A DNA stretch of 64,000 nucleotides from Gnetum montanum. Lineage: Eukaryota; Streptophyta; Gnetopsida; Gnetales; Gnetaceae. Location of the stretch: positions 138,396-202,395 of the forward strand of contig MNCI01023974.1 in the NCBI GenBank assembly GCA_015680685.1, in the 5' to 3' direction. Both the position numbers and the translations under genes were made by a program. Each line of letters opens with the position of its first letter. The stretch's first letter is position 1. Below, piece after piece: positions 1 to 10,559 of this stretch. The notes under the pieces were generated by a model. It did no database searches. It was not told the DNA's origin and saw nothing but the letters and a program-made list of their open reading frames with translations.

Positions 1-1126
1 CCATGATCTAACTTAAGCTTGTCCTCCTCATTAAGTTTGGCATAAGTCTTATGCTTAAAGTAGTTCACATGCTTTTTACTCTTACCTTGTGAGAAGATTG
101 GGAATGAGATATTAATTATATTTTAATTATATATATACATCTATATAGTTAAAATAATAAATTATATATTTGGATTTTAATTAAATAAAATGATGTGGTA
201 AGGGTGGCCCACATCTAGTTCTCTTTTGATTATATGGTTATTTTAATCATGTTTAAATCAGTATAGTTTAACTTTAAGTCTTAATTTGTTTGTGTTTTAT
301 GATATTTTTGATTATCTATTTGCATCATCTTAAAATTTTTGTGGTTTTTCTATCCTTGCACTTACATGCAATTAAAATTTTAGGGTCTAAGTGTTGAGGC
401 CAACATCATCCATGCTAGGCATGGGGACATTATCAACAATGTTTTATCTAAACATCTAAACAATAAATCAAACAGTGCTATAAATGTCATTCCAAAATCA
501 ACAATAATGATAGGCCACAACATTGATTACAAAAAAAAAAAACCTTTAGATTTTGTAATACAATGATGATTCAAGAGAGTTCTAAGTTCTAACATCTAGT
601 GGCATTTATAGGCTCCTTGTTTAAATAGCTATGTTTTATCATGTAGTTGTGTCAAAATATAAACTTATGGTCATTGGCTAGTGTGATACAAATGCAATTT
701 TAAGTCTAGCATTTTACTTAGACCAATACGAAAATTAAGAAAAATGATGAGACAAAAATTTCCATGGATCAATTGGTCTAGTCCAAAATGTAAACATTAT
801 CTTCTTATGTGTGCATTTTTCCCTCTTTCCATTTCTTGAATAAAATACTATACCTGAACAAACATTAGACTTACCAAATAATGATCATATTCATTGACAA
901 TATCATTTGTGGTAGAGATTTGCATTTACGTTTCATCTTTTTCCATTGAAACCTAGGAAAAAGTCTTTGGTTTTGCAAGTCATAATCTAGTATTGGACTT
1001 TTGTAATAGTGCATTAATGGGCTTTAACAATAAACAATGAGTAAATTCTTAAAAGGAGGAAGACCCCCTCCTTGAAAGTTGAAAGACAGAGAGCTAATCT
1101 ACTCAGCCCTGCAGACCAAAAGAACT
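1..1126. other. No gene recognised; AT-rich flank
   Basis: I see no sustained coding frame on either strand. The stretch is AT-rich with short homopolymers (A run near 531-542). A small perfect hairpin, 7-bp arms AAGGAGG / CCTCCTT at 1053-1059 and 1067-1073, lies 55 bases before the P450 start codon. It could belong to the old 5' region of that gene, but nothing proves it. Confidence 0.4.
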
Positions 1127-1620
1127 ATGGATCTTTGGAATTTCTCTTCTTCATCTTCCATGGTTCAATTGATTCCCTTGCTAGTGTTGTTCTCTTAAGT
1201 TTTGTGGTTTCTATTTGATGTCAAGAAAATCAGAAAGAGAAAGAAACTACTACCTCCAAGGGCACCTGCTATACCAATCATAGGAAATCTTCATCAGTTG
1301 TAGGGAGATCTACCTCATCAAACTCTTGTAGAAATTTTAAACAAGTATAGCTAGATCATGTTCATCTGGATGGGTTCTATTCTAACAATGGTGGTTTCCT
1401 CCTTTGAGAAAGCAAAGAGCTTCCTCAAAACCCATGATACACTATTTGCATGTAGAAGCACCACATCAACAATATAAATTGTATTCACTGGACAACATGT
1501 TTTAATGGCTCCCTATGGCGATTACTAGAGAAGAGTTAGAAAGATGCATGTAACCAAACATCTTAGTCCAAAAAGAGTTGAATCTTTTAGAAATATCAAT
1601 GAGAAGGAGATTTCTGCATT
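1127..1620 (+). pseudogene. Cytochrome P450 N-terminal fragment (CYP71-clan-like), pseudogene
   Basis: From the ATG at 1127 one reading frame gives the front of a plant microsomal P450. It has a short hydrophobic anchor (LIPLLVLFS), a basic stretch (KIRKRKKLLPP), the proline hinge with PIIGNLHQ, then PHQTL, FLKTHDTLFA, MAPYGDY followed by RRVRKM, and SPKRVESFRNI. These are the usual landmarks of the first 130 or so residues of A-type P450s, which are ER-anchored monooxygenases of secondary metabolism. Six in-frame stops interrupt it and no frameshift is needed. The stop after APYGDY stands where the family has the Trp of the WR(K/R) helix C motif, so TGG became TAG. Homology fades after about 1620 and the heme-binding half is absent; a 101-N gap follows. 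Family membership is clear; the subfamily cannot be set. Confidence 0.82.
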
Positions 1621-2820
1621 GGCATGGAAGATTTGTGGTCATTTTTTGGATGCATTCGAGTTGTAGGGAATCAAGAAACAAGCATGTGATTGTAGTGGTA
1701 GTGGTTACATTGGTGGTGCTGGCCATAACTCCTAGGCATTATAAGAGTTATGTGGAGGCATTCATGGTTGAGAATGTGGCTACAGTTATAATGGTAGTTA
1801 CAGGCATGAGCGTTACATAGGTGTGTGGGCATAGTGGGTAGTTGGTAGCTATAAAGNNNNNNNNNNNNNNNNNNNNNNNNNNNNNNNNNNNNNNNNNNNN
1901 NNNNNNNNNNNNNNNNNNNNNNNNNNNNNNNNNNNNNNNNNNNNNNNNNNNNNNNNNGGGTGATACAGTAGGCAACCTTCTCAATGGGCTTTGATAACAA
2001 CGTGTGCGATAGGTGACACCAGGGCATCAACATGTGCTATCAACATAGGCATAGATTAGGTGATGTTCATGGTAATGTGTTGCTAAAGTAGGCCATCCTC
2101 TCTCCTCTCTCATTAGGCAACCTCCTTTTCTTTAACATGGTAGCAATAGATAGCACCCATCATCAGGGGCATGTGGTGGCATGGTGGATGCACTCTCTCT
2201 CCAGCACTGCACATTAGTGACCAGAAGATGGCACATAACATGTGATGGCGATGGATGTCATACACTGATAGTAAAGTTAGTGGTCGCATGTTTGCAGCAT
2301 GCATAACCACAACATCCCTCACTCTCTCTCCTTTCTTTCTAGCTAATGATAGGTAACCTCCTTGGTTCTTCTACCATAAATGATAGGTTATGTGGTAGGC
2401 AATGGTGGGGGATGTGGTGGTGGAACACTAGACAAATCTCTTTCTCCCTCTCATAGTAGCTATGAGTAGTGTTAGTTGTGGTAGCATTTGCTATGGTCTA
2501 GTGGCATGTTCCTGTACTAGCAGTAGGGAACTAGGGAAAATTTAATTTTTAGTTAACTATTGTATCTACATTAAGTCTTGGAATTCAATACTTTTGTTCA
2601 ATTTAAATTCCCCAACTTTTAATTTAATTACCTTTTTTAAAACATCACATAGCCCTCTATAGCTAAAACTATTCCTAGGTTTTTGTACCCATGCGGGAGT
2701 TGCCCTAGGTAATAGTCTCCTCAAATGAGTTTTCCCCTAGTGTTGGTGCATCTAAAATTTATGCATCAACACCTTTTTGGCACTAAGGGCTATTTTTCCA
2801 ACCTTTATTTTTCCATATTA
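1621..2820. other. Unassigned region with GGT/ATG-rich simple words and assembly gap
   Basis: No gene is recognised. On the + strand 1690-1850 is rich in GGT, GTG and TAC and could be read as a short Gly/Tyr-rich peptide, but the frame is broken and very local. From 1958 to 2540 variants of AGGCAACCTCC, AGGTGATG and GTGGTGG recur irregularly. The end near 2740-2775 (GCATCAACA followed by a TTTTTGGCAC string) resembles an LTR end with an Asp-type primer site, but I found no partner LTR. Confidence 0.3.
1857..1957. other. Assembly gap, 101 N
   Basis: A run of 101 N. The length is typical of a gap of unknown size, so the distance between the P450 remnant and what follows is unreliable. Confidence 0.98.
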
Positions 2821-2919
2821 GTTTGCTAGCTCGACCATAGCATCAAGTAATTTTATGCATGTAAGAAGTTTATGCATCTAAGAAGTTTGCTAGCTCGACC
2901 ATAGCATCAAGTAATTTTA
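2821..2919 (+). repeat. 35-bp direct repeat, period 64
   Basis: An identical 35-bp segment (starting GTTTGCTAGCTCGACC) occurs at 2821-2855 and 2885-2919, separated by 29 bases that carry TTATGCAT twice. It lies just upstream of the first recognisable gag codons of element F. It may be a recent local duplication or replication slippage. Confidence 0.85.
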
Positions 2920-3842
2920 CAAGCTTGAGGAAGATACTTGGGAAAAATATCCGTGACTACAACTTACGATTTCTCCATCAAATTGCCTATGTGCCAAATA
3001 AGATATATCCACAACCTAGTGGCATCCTCAATTTTTACTTGTCCACCATTGATTCGATTTTTTCCTATGCCATTAAATCTGATCCCAACATAACAGAAAT
3101 AGAGGGAACCATGGCTAAAGCCATCGAGTTGGAACAAATTACCCTCATGAATAGCATTCAAACCCAATTTGGAATGATGAGCATTAGTAATCCTATGCAA
3201 TCTAACCCTCTACCTCTACCAACTTTTCCAATGACCAATACTTTGTCTTAGACTCCTTTCCCCTTTCAAATGACTCAACCTACAAATTGTTGCTTTTAGG
3301 GTCCCACATCTTCTTCATTTTTATCACTCAACAGTCATTTGAATGATGACCAATTAAAATCCTTAATTTAATCCATTTTAAACCCAAATAGAATATCCAA
3401 TCCTATTGAACCCCAAAATCAAACTCAAAATCAGATGACCCAGATATTGACTTCACTTCAAAAACTTTCAAATGAAGTAGTTGAACTAAAGTGGAACAGC
3501 AACAAGGATCCTATACAATCTAAAAAGCCAAGTACATCAATTAATGATGACCATTGTTGTCTCTATAACACAAGGCAACATTCTAAGAGGACTTGTCCTC
3601 AATTTTTAACATTATATGGCGATAATACCTAAGGTCAACAAAATGGGAAAACCCCTATTATGGTCCTTAATGTACCTCATGAAATAGAAAATGAAGAGGT
3701 TTTCTCATTAGAACAAGTTATTGTAAGTGACCCCAACCCACATAATGCTTGCTACTGTAGACTTAGTGACATCATGAACAATACAGAACAACAAATTAGG
3801 AATTATCCTTATACTCCTTTAAATAGAAGAGCTCCTAGTTAA
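2920..3842 (+). pseudogene. gag: Ty3/gypsy gag fragment (element F)
   Basis: A capsid-type gag remnant, expected to form the virus-like particle and bind element RNA. Visible signs are NIRDYNLRF, PQPSGILNFYLSTIDS and KSDPNITEIEGTMAKAIELE near the start, a linker rich in Pro, Asn and Gln, and a zinc knuckle around 3555-3600. The knuckle has C at position 1, a Tyr where the second Cys should be, then H and C at normal spacing. TGT to TAT explains the loss. Several stops break the frame. The N-terminal half and any LTR or primer site are missing. The downstream protease at 4120 is in the expected order. Confidence 0.7.
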
Positions 3843-4119
3843 AACAACCAAATCTGGCCATCCCAAGTAAACACTTGACAATGATCAAACCCCCTTTCCA
3901 TACTTAGAATAACTTCACCTCAACAAGAAGCCAAAAATGAACATAAAACCTATGATCTAGTTGAGGATTTGAAGAAAATTAAAGCTAGCATTTTAATGTA
4001 TGACCTTCTATAGTTTAACAAAATGAAAGATGTGATTCAAGAGATAGTTCATAGAATGGAAACCAATAAAAAACTCCCCAATCCTTGAAAGGAAAGTTCA
4101 CTTTGTAGAAAGTCCTAAC

Positions 4120-4587
4120 ATGCTATTAGTGCATAATGCAAACAATCTCATGTCAAGCAAGAAAGATCAACCTACTTTCCTAACAACTTTGATCATTTTA
4201 GGAAAGAATGTGCATAGTTGTTTGATGGAATCTAGTGCAACTATTAGTGTCATGCCACTTGAGGTATGTAAGACTTTAGGATCACAAATGATACCACAAA
4301 CGAAAAGTGTGTTTCAACTTGATGGATCCAACGTACTTGTAGTGGGGTCATTAAAAGGAGTGAAAGTGCAACTTAAATAATACCCTACATTTACATGTTA
4401 CATGGATATCTTAGTAGTTGACATGTCATCCACTTATGGTGTGCTCTTATCTAAGGCTTTTGGAGCCAAGTTTGGGGGCTTCTTTAGGTTAGATTTCTTA
4501 GAACTATTAATCCATATCAAAGAAAAATCAAAATATATGATTCATAAAGGCCTTAATTTATTTTATTTATTTAATGTTATTAAATAA
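4120..4587 (+). pseudogene. Retroviral-type aspartic protease fragment (element F)
   Basis: Pepsin-like protease domain of a gypsy polyprotein, which would process gag-pol. The fragment has HSCLMESSATISVMPLEVC, where the family has the D-S-G-A active-site loop. Here D-S-G has become E-S-S, so the catalytic Asp is lost. Further along are VFQLDGSNV, YMDILVVDMSSTYG, LSKAFGAKFGGFF and a C-terminal LLIHIKEK stretch. A double stop near 4378 splits it. No reverse transcriptase follows: the element is broken at about 4590. Confidence 0.72.
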
Positions 4588-4589
4588 AT

Positions 4590-5164
4590 AATTAATAATT
4601 CATAGGTTTTTAAATTTATCTTAAACATACCCTTATCACTAAGACTACCTAGTTGGAATGTGCACCACTAGTCATGTAAGTTACAATACTTTAGAATGTG
4701 ATCATCATGGGATCGTGGAGCTTGGTGTCAGTTATACATAACGTATCAAGTCATGATCCCCATGCCTTGCATGGACATGTTGAGATTGAGAATAGTATTA
4801 TTATATACACTAATGCAACATAAAAATATAAGGGAAATGTAAATACAACCCACTAATTAAATTTATTAAAGGTGAAAGCTTCAAATAAGCATAAAATCCC
4901 TTGCAAATTGGTAAGACACAATTTCAATCCAAACAACTCCCATACCCATATATACATGATTGTAACAATCCTAAATTCAAGTTTAGAATAGATAAAAATA
5001 TATCCTTAAAGCTAACAATATATTAGAAAACTTAGAAACAAAAGAAAAGAACAAAAAACATAGGCTTAGAATTGGTTTTTGTTTGTAAGAAACATAGAAC
5101 CAAAATTCTTTGTGCAACTAGTGCAAAAAGGCAATGTATATGTTTAATATAACCTTTATATAGC
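4590..5164. other. No gene recognised between F and the next element
   Basis: AT-rich, with (AAT)-type stretches at 4563-4600 and no durable frame. The right half may be the noncoding 3' side of the minus-strand remnant at 5165-5800, but I cannot identify LTR ends. Confidence 0.3.
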
Positions 5165-5800
5165 TAATTATTGATCCTCCAACTTGCTCTTGATAACCTT
5201 AAGCTTTGCATGAGCTATTTTTAGCTTTTTCTTTGTTTCCTTGTGGAGCTTAAACATTGCCCCATATAGAAGGTAGAAGGTGGCAACTTGTTTTCAAATT
5301 TTGACTATAGTCACCTTGTAGCCAACATTACTAAGTTTCTATAACAGAGGTTCACCAACTTCATGTGCTCTATCATTTCCTCAATCTACAACTCATTTAG
5401 ATGAAGTTCTGCTTGATTGTACACATTTAACTCATCAAAGATTAGTTGCCATGTATCACCTTGTTATTGGAGGACATCATTCATTTTAGCCTTCATAAAC
5501 TTAATTTCATTTTCATTCATTTCTTTGAGCATGCCCATATTTTCCCTATAATGATTCTTCACTTGTTATGCTTTGGGGTCTCATTTTTATATGTAGAGAT
5601 CTCAATGATAGTCTTTTGGTAAATGGCTCACACCTCCTCTATGAACAAGTTTTAATTCTCTATGACCAACCTCCACACATCTTGGTTTACTTTGGTAATC
5701 TACTCCTATTGTTACCTCAGGTATTCTAAGAGTTGTGTTTTCTTTTATGTTTCAACCTTCAATAGACATTGGTTCTCCCCAGTCAATGGTGCAGGTTCAT
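5165..5800 (-). pseudogene. C-terminal coiled-coil remnant of a retroelement downstream ORF
   Basis: Read on the minus strand, this segment is rich in Lys, Glu, Leu and Gln and ends with LHKETKKKLKIAHAKLKVI then KSKLEDQ. That matches in register the end of the downstream ORF of element A1 near 40640-40735 (HHKDTK, KLETTNAKIKVLKARF, then DQ). It is therefore most likely the tail of the same kind of ORF from another, largely lost element. Stops are frequent, and I cannot assign an N-terminal domain here. Confidence 0.5.
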
Positions 5801-6661
5801 TCTAATTTACTTTAACCCTTCAAAACACATCAAATCCAGATTTTATGAAAGATAATTTTATTGGTAGAAAATAAGAAAGCTAGCTATCTTCAATTAATTC
5901 AAAAGAAGATTACAATTACAATGGAACCACAATTCCACACAATAATAATAGTCACACATTCAATAATATTCTAGAGCATGAGGCTTTACAACTACACACA
6001 TACTTAACCTAAATGTAAGATACAATCGATCTAGATCTCTCCCTCACATATAGGACTAAGATCCACATTCACAATTATCCATAAATATGCATACACTTTC
6101 ATGTAATATTTCTTCCAAAATTGTATAATCTTTTTTCCAACTCTCTTATACAATCTCATATGCACTATTACCAAAACATACAATGCAATCTCAATATTTA
6201 TGAATTATAATACCAAGATCTCTAAGAGACATTTTTCATGACCAACTTGGATATTCCCAAGTATTTTCATTCTTGATCTTAATTCTTTTGACTATTTCTA
6301 TCTTGGAATTGCTAAATCAGAACTTTCCATGGTTGGACAAGACCTTTATAGGCTTAGCAAGATGTCTCATTGCCAACATTGGCTTTTAAGCAAGATTTCT
6401 TCTCTATAGATAAGATGTCTTCTCCAATGATAAAACATTTATTCATAGTGCAAGATGTCTCTTCATAATGCAATCCATCTTCCCAGAGATGCATCTTGTT
6501 AGAATAAGTAATCTTGTAGGCATTTGTGACATCTCTTGTGTCATCTCCTCACTTGGGCAAGACATCTTCTAGGTCACCAAGACATCTTTCCAGCTTCCTA
6601 AAACCTTCAATTTTCCTCCTATAAGGATGAAAACAAATTTATAAGATATGTACTTACATCA
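5801..6661 (-). repeat. Probable 3' LTR of element C
   Basis: This lies directly beyond the pol C-terminus of minus-strand element C, where its 3' LTR belongs. On the sense (minus) strand it would begin TGATGTAAG at 6661. The first 300 bases hold a dense array of AGATGTC / GACATCT words (about 6356-6600), the same kind of U3 array seen in families B and D. The left end is a guess: the partner 5' LTR of C was not found in the window. Confidence 0.45.
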
Positions 6662-6689
6662 ACTATTTCACACTTCAAAATGTGAACTT

Positions 6690-8119
6690 AGGTGAACAAG
6701 GGATTAGGGGTATAAGTGATCCCCAATTCAACAAGTTTGGTCTCTTAGATTCATACAACATCATCAACAATTTGATTCTTCCAATAGATCAAGTGCTCAT
6801 GCCTCTTTACTCCACAAGTGTTGGAAGCTTTTATCTTCTTGAGTATGATTGTCTTTCTCTCATATGAAGGCTTGGACTTATCAATATCCTCCTTTAACTC
6901 ATCAATGTTTCCTTGTAAGATTTTACAATTTACGTGTTCATGGTAATTCACAATATCTACAACATTAAAAATAAAGCACATACCCACATCATTTTGTAAG
7001 TCATTTCAAAAGCATTATTATTACTTTTAGCCTTTATCCTGAATGGAACCCTCCTTTTAGCTTTCAATATTGAGAAGTTAACACCTATTAACTTCTTCTT
7101 CTTCAAGTGCACTCAAATAAGATCACCAATAGCAAATTTAGGCTTCCTCTTGTTGTCATCCCTCATAAGGAGTATTTCTTTAGCATTGTTCTTAAGATTT
7201 TCCTTCACTTGAGTTTGAAGATTCTTCATCTCTTGTATAAAATCAATACTCAATTGAGCTTCTCCATCAAAGCTCTTAACATTATCCATCATCTTTGGAA
7301 AAAAATCATAATTAACCTTAAATGGACTCTTCCCAGTAGTAACATGAAAAGCATTATTATAGGAAAATTTAGCATGATACAATAAATTCTCCCACATATT
7401 AGGTTGTCCTTCACAAAAACATCTTAAAATATTTAGTAAATATTTATTGACGACTTCATTTTGGCCATTAGATTGTAAATGATGTGCACTAGAAAAATTC
7501 AACTTCATCCCTAAAATTCTTCAAAGTAACCTTAAACAATTACTAGTAAAATTGGAGTCTCTATAACTAATAAGATTAAAAAAAAATCTCATGCAAGTTC
7601 ACAACATGCTGGAAAAATAAATTTGCAACATGAGATGCATCACTCATCTTTTTACATGGAATGAAGTGTGCCATCTTGGAGAATATGTTCTCCATAACAA
7701 AGATACCATCATTTCCACTTTTGGTCTTTGAAATCTCACTCACAAATTTCATGGACATACTTTCCCATGGACCCTTGAAAACTAGCAAAGGCATATAATG
7801 TCCATCCACTTCTTAGTCTTCCTTAAATTTTTGACATGTCATATACTCCTTCACAAATTTGAAGATTACAAAGGACATTCTAGGAAAAAAAATAGTACCT
7901 ACATACAAGCTCCAATGTTTTATCTTTACCCATGTGACCTACCATGCTACCATCATGCTTTTTAAGCAATTTTTTTTCTAAAATAATAATTTAAAACACA
8001 TACCTTTCCATTCTTGAATAATAGTTCATCTTGAATATGATAGTCCTTCAATTGGTTTATCCTACTCTACAATGATTCCTTGAGGCTTTTTCAAACTTGT
8101 CCAAAATATAAATCATGCT
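6690..8119 (-). pseudogene. pol: Integrase and pol C-terminus of element C (chromovirus-like Ty3/gypsy)
   Basis: Minus strand. Integrase inserts element cDNA into the genome. In order, the sense strand shows an HHCC zinc finger region (GSMVGHMGKDKTLELV, with Tyr for the last Cys), then the core: GNDGIFVMENIFSKMAHFIP, KMSDASHVANLFF, YRDSNF, and SNGQNEVVNKYLLNILRC with the catalytic Glu. The first catalytic Asp (MDF in the family) has become Lys, so the triad is broken. The C-terminal part has KPKFAIGDLI, a basic HLKKKKLIGV stretch and a FNVVDIVNYHEH tail, as in chromovirus-type polyproteins. It continues the RT and RNase H parts at 15553-16277 and 20620-21060, from which B and D separate it. 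Confidence 0.85.
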
Positions 8120-8124
8120 CATAC
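8120..8124 (+). repeat. Left target-site duplication of element B (CATAC)
   Basis: CATAC directly precedes the left LTR end, and an identical CATAC follows the right LTR end at 15548-15552. A 5-bp duplication is normal for LTR retrotransposon integrase. Confidence 0.9.
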
Positions 8125-10118
8125 TAAGGATTGAAAACTTAGAAGGGGAGATGGGGTTTGAATAATTTCCATAATAAAATTAATCATTCACAAAAACCAC
8201 ACCAAAATTTTACATGCTTCCCCAACTTGGGTATGTCCACACTTAGAGGGAAGAATCCTTACACACCTCTAAACATTATTTCTCTAAAATGTGGCTTGAA
8301 GGGTACCACACCTTGTACAAGCTCTAAGATTCACTCCATAGTGTTTCGTTGCTACAAAACCACTCAACCCTGTAAGGTCCAAATAAGCTTAGAATGTGGT
8401 TTTAAGGATCCCACAACCTTTACAAATTTGAGCTTCACTCCAAAGTGTTTTGATGTTGCACAAACACTCAATCTCGTAGGGTATCGACAAGCTTAATTAT
8501 GATGCCTTCTTGCAAGAAGCACATGAACACCAACAAGGCTACAAGAGAGAGATAAAATCACAAGAAAAGAATATAACTTAAATTTATAGGTCCTTGTACT
8601 TTGAAGCATAGTTCTACAATTAAGCAAATGATATGACAAATGAAGTACACAAGTACAATAGAATAGAATGCACAATGATTAGTTTGATGTTGATAATGCT
8701 TGCACTTTTCTAAAAAAATTTAATGTCTTCTTATAGCCTTGGGATTTTCAAAAACACCTTGGAATTCATGCAACAACTATTTAATGGATAGTGTAGACAT
8801 CTTCTTCGAGGTTGGGATGTCTACTTGAGATTTGCCTAAAATTTGGAAAGACATCTCTTTTTGAAGTGGGACGTCTCTGAGGAGACATCTTCTTTCTAAA
8901 GGAGATGTCTTCTATTTTTGGAAGATGTATTCCTATAAAATACTTCATTTCAGCCAAGATGTCTTTTTTTCCTTATGGACATCTTCTCAAAATTTGAGCT
9001 TTGGTTCCTAAGGCTTTCTCTTATTGATATGGCTTCTTCCCAATTGATGAGTAGTGAGTATACCCTACATCCAACCATTTGAATCACTAGCATTTACTCA
9101 GTGATCTAGTTAACTTCCATAGACTTTAACTCTCTAAGTACATTGAGTTTTAGGAGGTGAATCTAATTGTTGCAATCATTATCTTCTTAGTTCCACTTGT
9201 GAAGTGCAAGTGTATGGTTAAGTGTAATTGAGGCATATAATTTTTATCATTTTATCCTTTATGATTTAAGTTGCCCAAGAACAAGAATAAAGTAATTGAA
9301 TGCTTAATTAATCTAATAACTAGCAAATATTTAACTAATTCTAACATAAGCATCTATTCCCATTTTCCATACAGATCTTGAATACATTATAACGCCACTG
9401 GATCACTAAGTGTTAAGTGCTACTGGGATTACCAAGCATAAAACGTATGCTTGAAGTGATCGTAATTATGTTCATTATTTAATTGATATTAATTAATTAC
9501 TTAGAAACATTAAAGTAAATTTCATGAATATTAAATGCATAAAGCAACAATTAATCTATTCTAAGTGTTGCAAGGCTTGATCATAAAAGCTCATCTTTAT
9601 TGCCATTCACACTAAGGTGCTCAGGTACATTAGTGCTGGAATAAAGTTCCATATAATTCTTTAACTCCTACTATGAGCACTTAGAAAATATTCTAACTAC
9701 TAAAAGAAAAAACTCCAAGTTCTTGATTACAACTATTAAAAGATTACCATAAATGTGGTGGTTAGGTGTACATTTATCAACAAAAACAAGGGGTTACATT
9801 TATGAGTACACATCAATATGGAAAACTCCATGTTGATGGGATCATGTCAATGAGATCCTGTCAATGGGGTTGCATTGATGACATCCCATCAATGCAGCCC
9901 AAGGATGCAACTCATCACCAATCCTTGGAGCATCTTCATTTGACTCATAGCCTTGATCTTTATCCATGCTTTTCTGTGCTCTTATCTTGCCCATGCAGTC
10001 TATGCTATGACATCTCTCACTTCTTGAGTTCTCACTTATGCCTTACAAAACCATCACATTCCACAAAATTCTATGTTCTTCATTTTTCTTAAGGTTTTAA
10101 CATACTAAAAGGTCAACA
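8125..10118 (-). repeat. 3' LTR of element B, split by a solo LTR
   Basis: Aligned by eye with 14461-15547: shared landmarks are AGGATTG AAAACTTAGAAGG at the outer end, the GTATGTCCACACT block, the AGATGTC word array (about 8795-8990), and TTTTAACATACTAAAAG near the inner end. The expected TG of the left end has decayed to TA (8125). A family-A solo LTR occupies 9045-9917. In sense direction U3 starts at 10118 (TGTTGACC). Confidence 0.88.
9040..9922 (-). mobile_element. Solo LTR of family A with CCAAT target duplication
   Basis: The LTR body is 9045-9917 (873 bp). It starts TGATGAGT and ends ACTCATCA, an 8-bp perfect terminal inverted repeat shared by family A. The flanks are CCAAT at 9040-9044 and CCAAT at 9918-9922. 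The sister LTR of B shows the empty site at 15347-15351 (CCCAATCCTTGGAGC), which proves the insertion and its exact ends. Sense is minus: the GGTACCCC-type end (here degraded to GTATACCC) lies at the left. U3 words with core CAATG/CATTG lie at about 9805-9905, followed in sense by a degraded TATA (TGATAAATG). No internal sequence remains, so LTR-LTR recombination removed it. Confidence 0.95.
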
Positions 10119-10131
10119 ATCTCCCCCTTTT
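10119..10131 (-). other. Polypurine tract of element B
   Basis: On the sense strand AAAAGGGGGAGAT directly precedes the 3' LTR start TGTTGACC. This is the site of plus-strand priming and fixes the minus orientation of B. Confidence 0.8.
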
Positions 10132-10559
10132 GGTGATGTCCAAAACTTAAGAAAATGGATGAGGCAATAAACACTTTAAATAACAATAACCAATAAAATT
10201 AATAGGACATATAAATTCTAATGGAAGCCAAGGTTATAACTAGGATGATGGCTTTAAAGCTCAAGGCATAGGGTAGAAATCACATGAAGTCTAAAATGAA
10301 ACTATATTATGCAAAGGCAAAACATGTCTCCATAATGCAACAAAACACATGATATAGAAGCATGATCTATCCATAGCATAATTTGTCCATATTACATACG
10401 ACCATTGAAACATCCTCATCATGTATAAAAACCACATATGTGCAAGTCCACAACAAAAACCACATATATTTACATCATCAAAATATCCATAGAAAACTCT
10501 CATCCCCTTTTTGAACATCATCAAAAAAGGAGGAATGATCTAAGTACCCTAACCACTGA
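10132..10559 (-). other. 3' noncoding region of element B
   Basis: Lies between the end of the downstream ORF and the polypurine tract. AT-rich, with no convincing coding signal. Confidence 0.4.

Noticed and set aside
1690-1850. Glycine-rich RNA-binding or cell-wall protein
   Set aside because: Gly/Tyr words span only a few dozen codons, in changing frames with stops.
1671-2033. Minus-strand open frame across the first N gap
   Set aside because: Its length comes from N codons; the readable parts are His/Tyr-rich with no family likeness.
8158-8496. 112-codon + frame with CGLKG and CGFKD repeats
   Set aside because: It lies wholly in the B LTR, antisense to its transcription; the repeats come from an LTR-internal duplication.
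9766-10092. 108-codon + frame with a Cys/Leu-rich end
   Set aside because: It runs through the solo LTR end and the B LTR and crosses an insertion joint, so it is not a gene.
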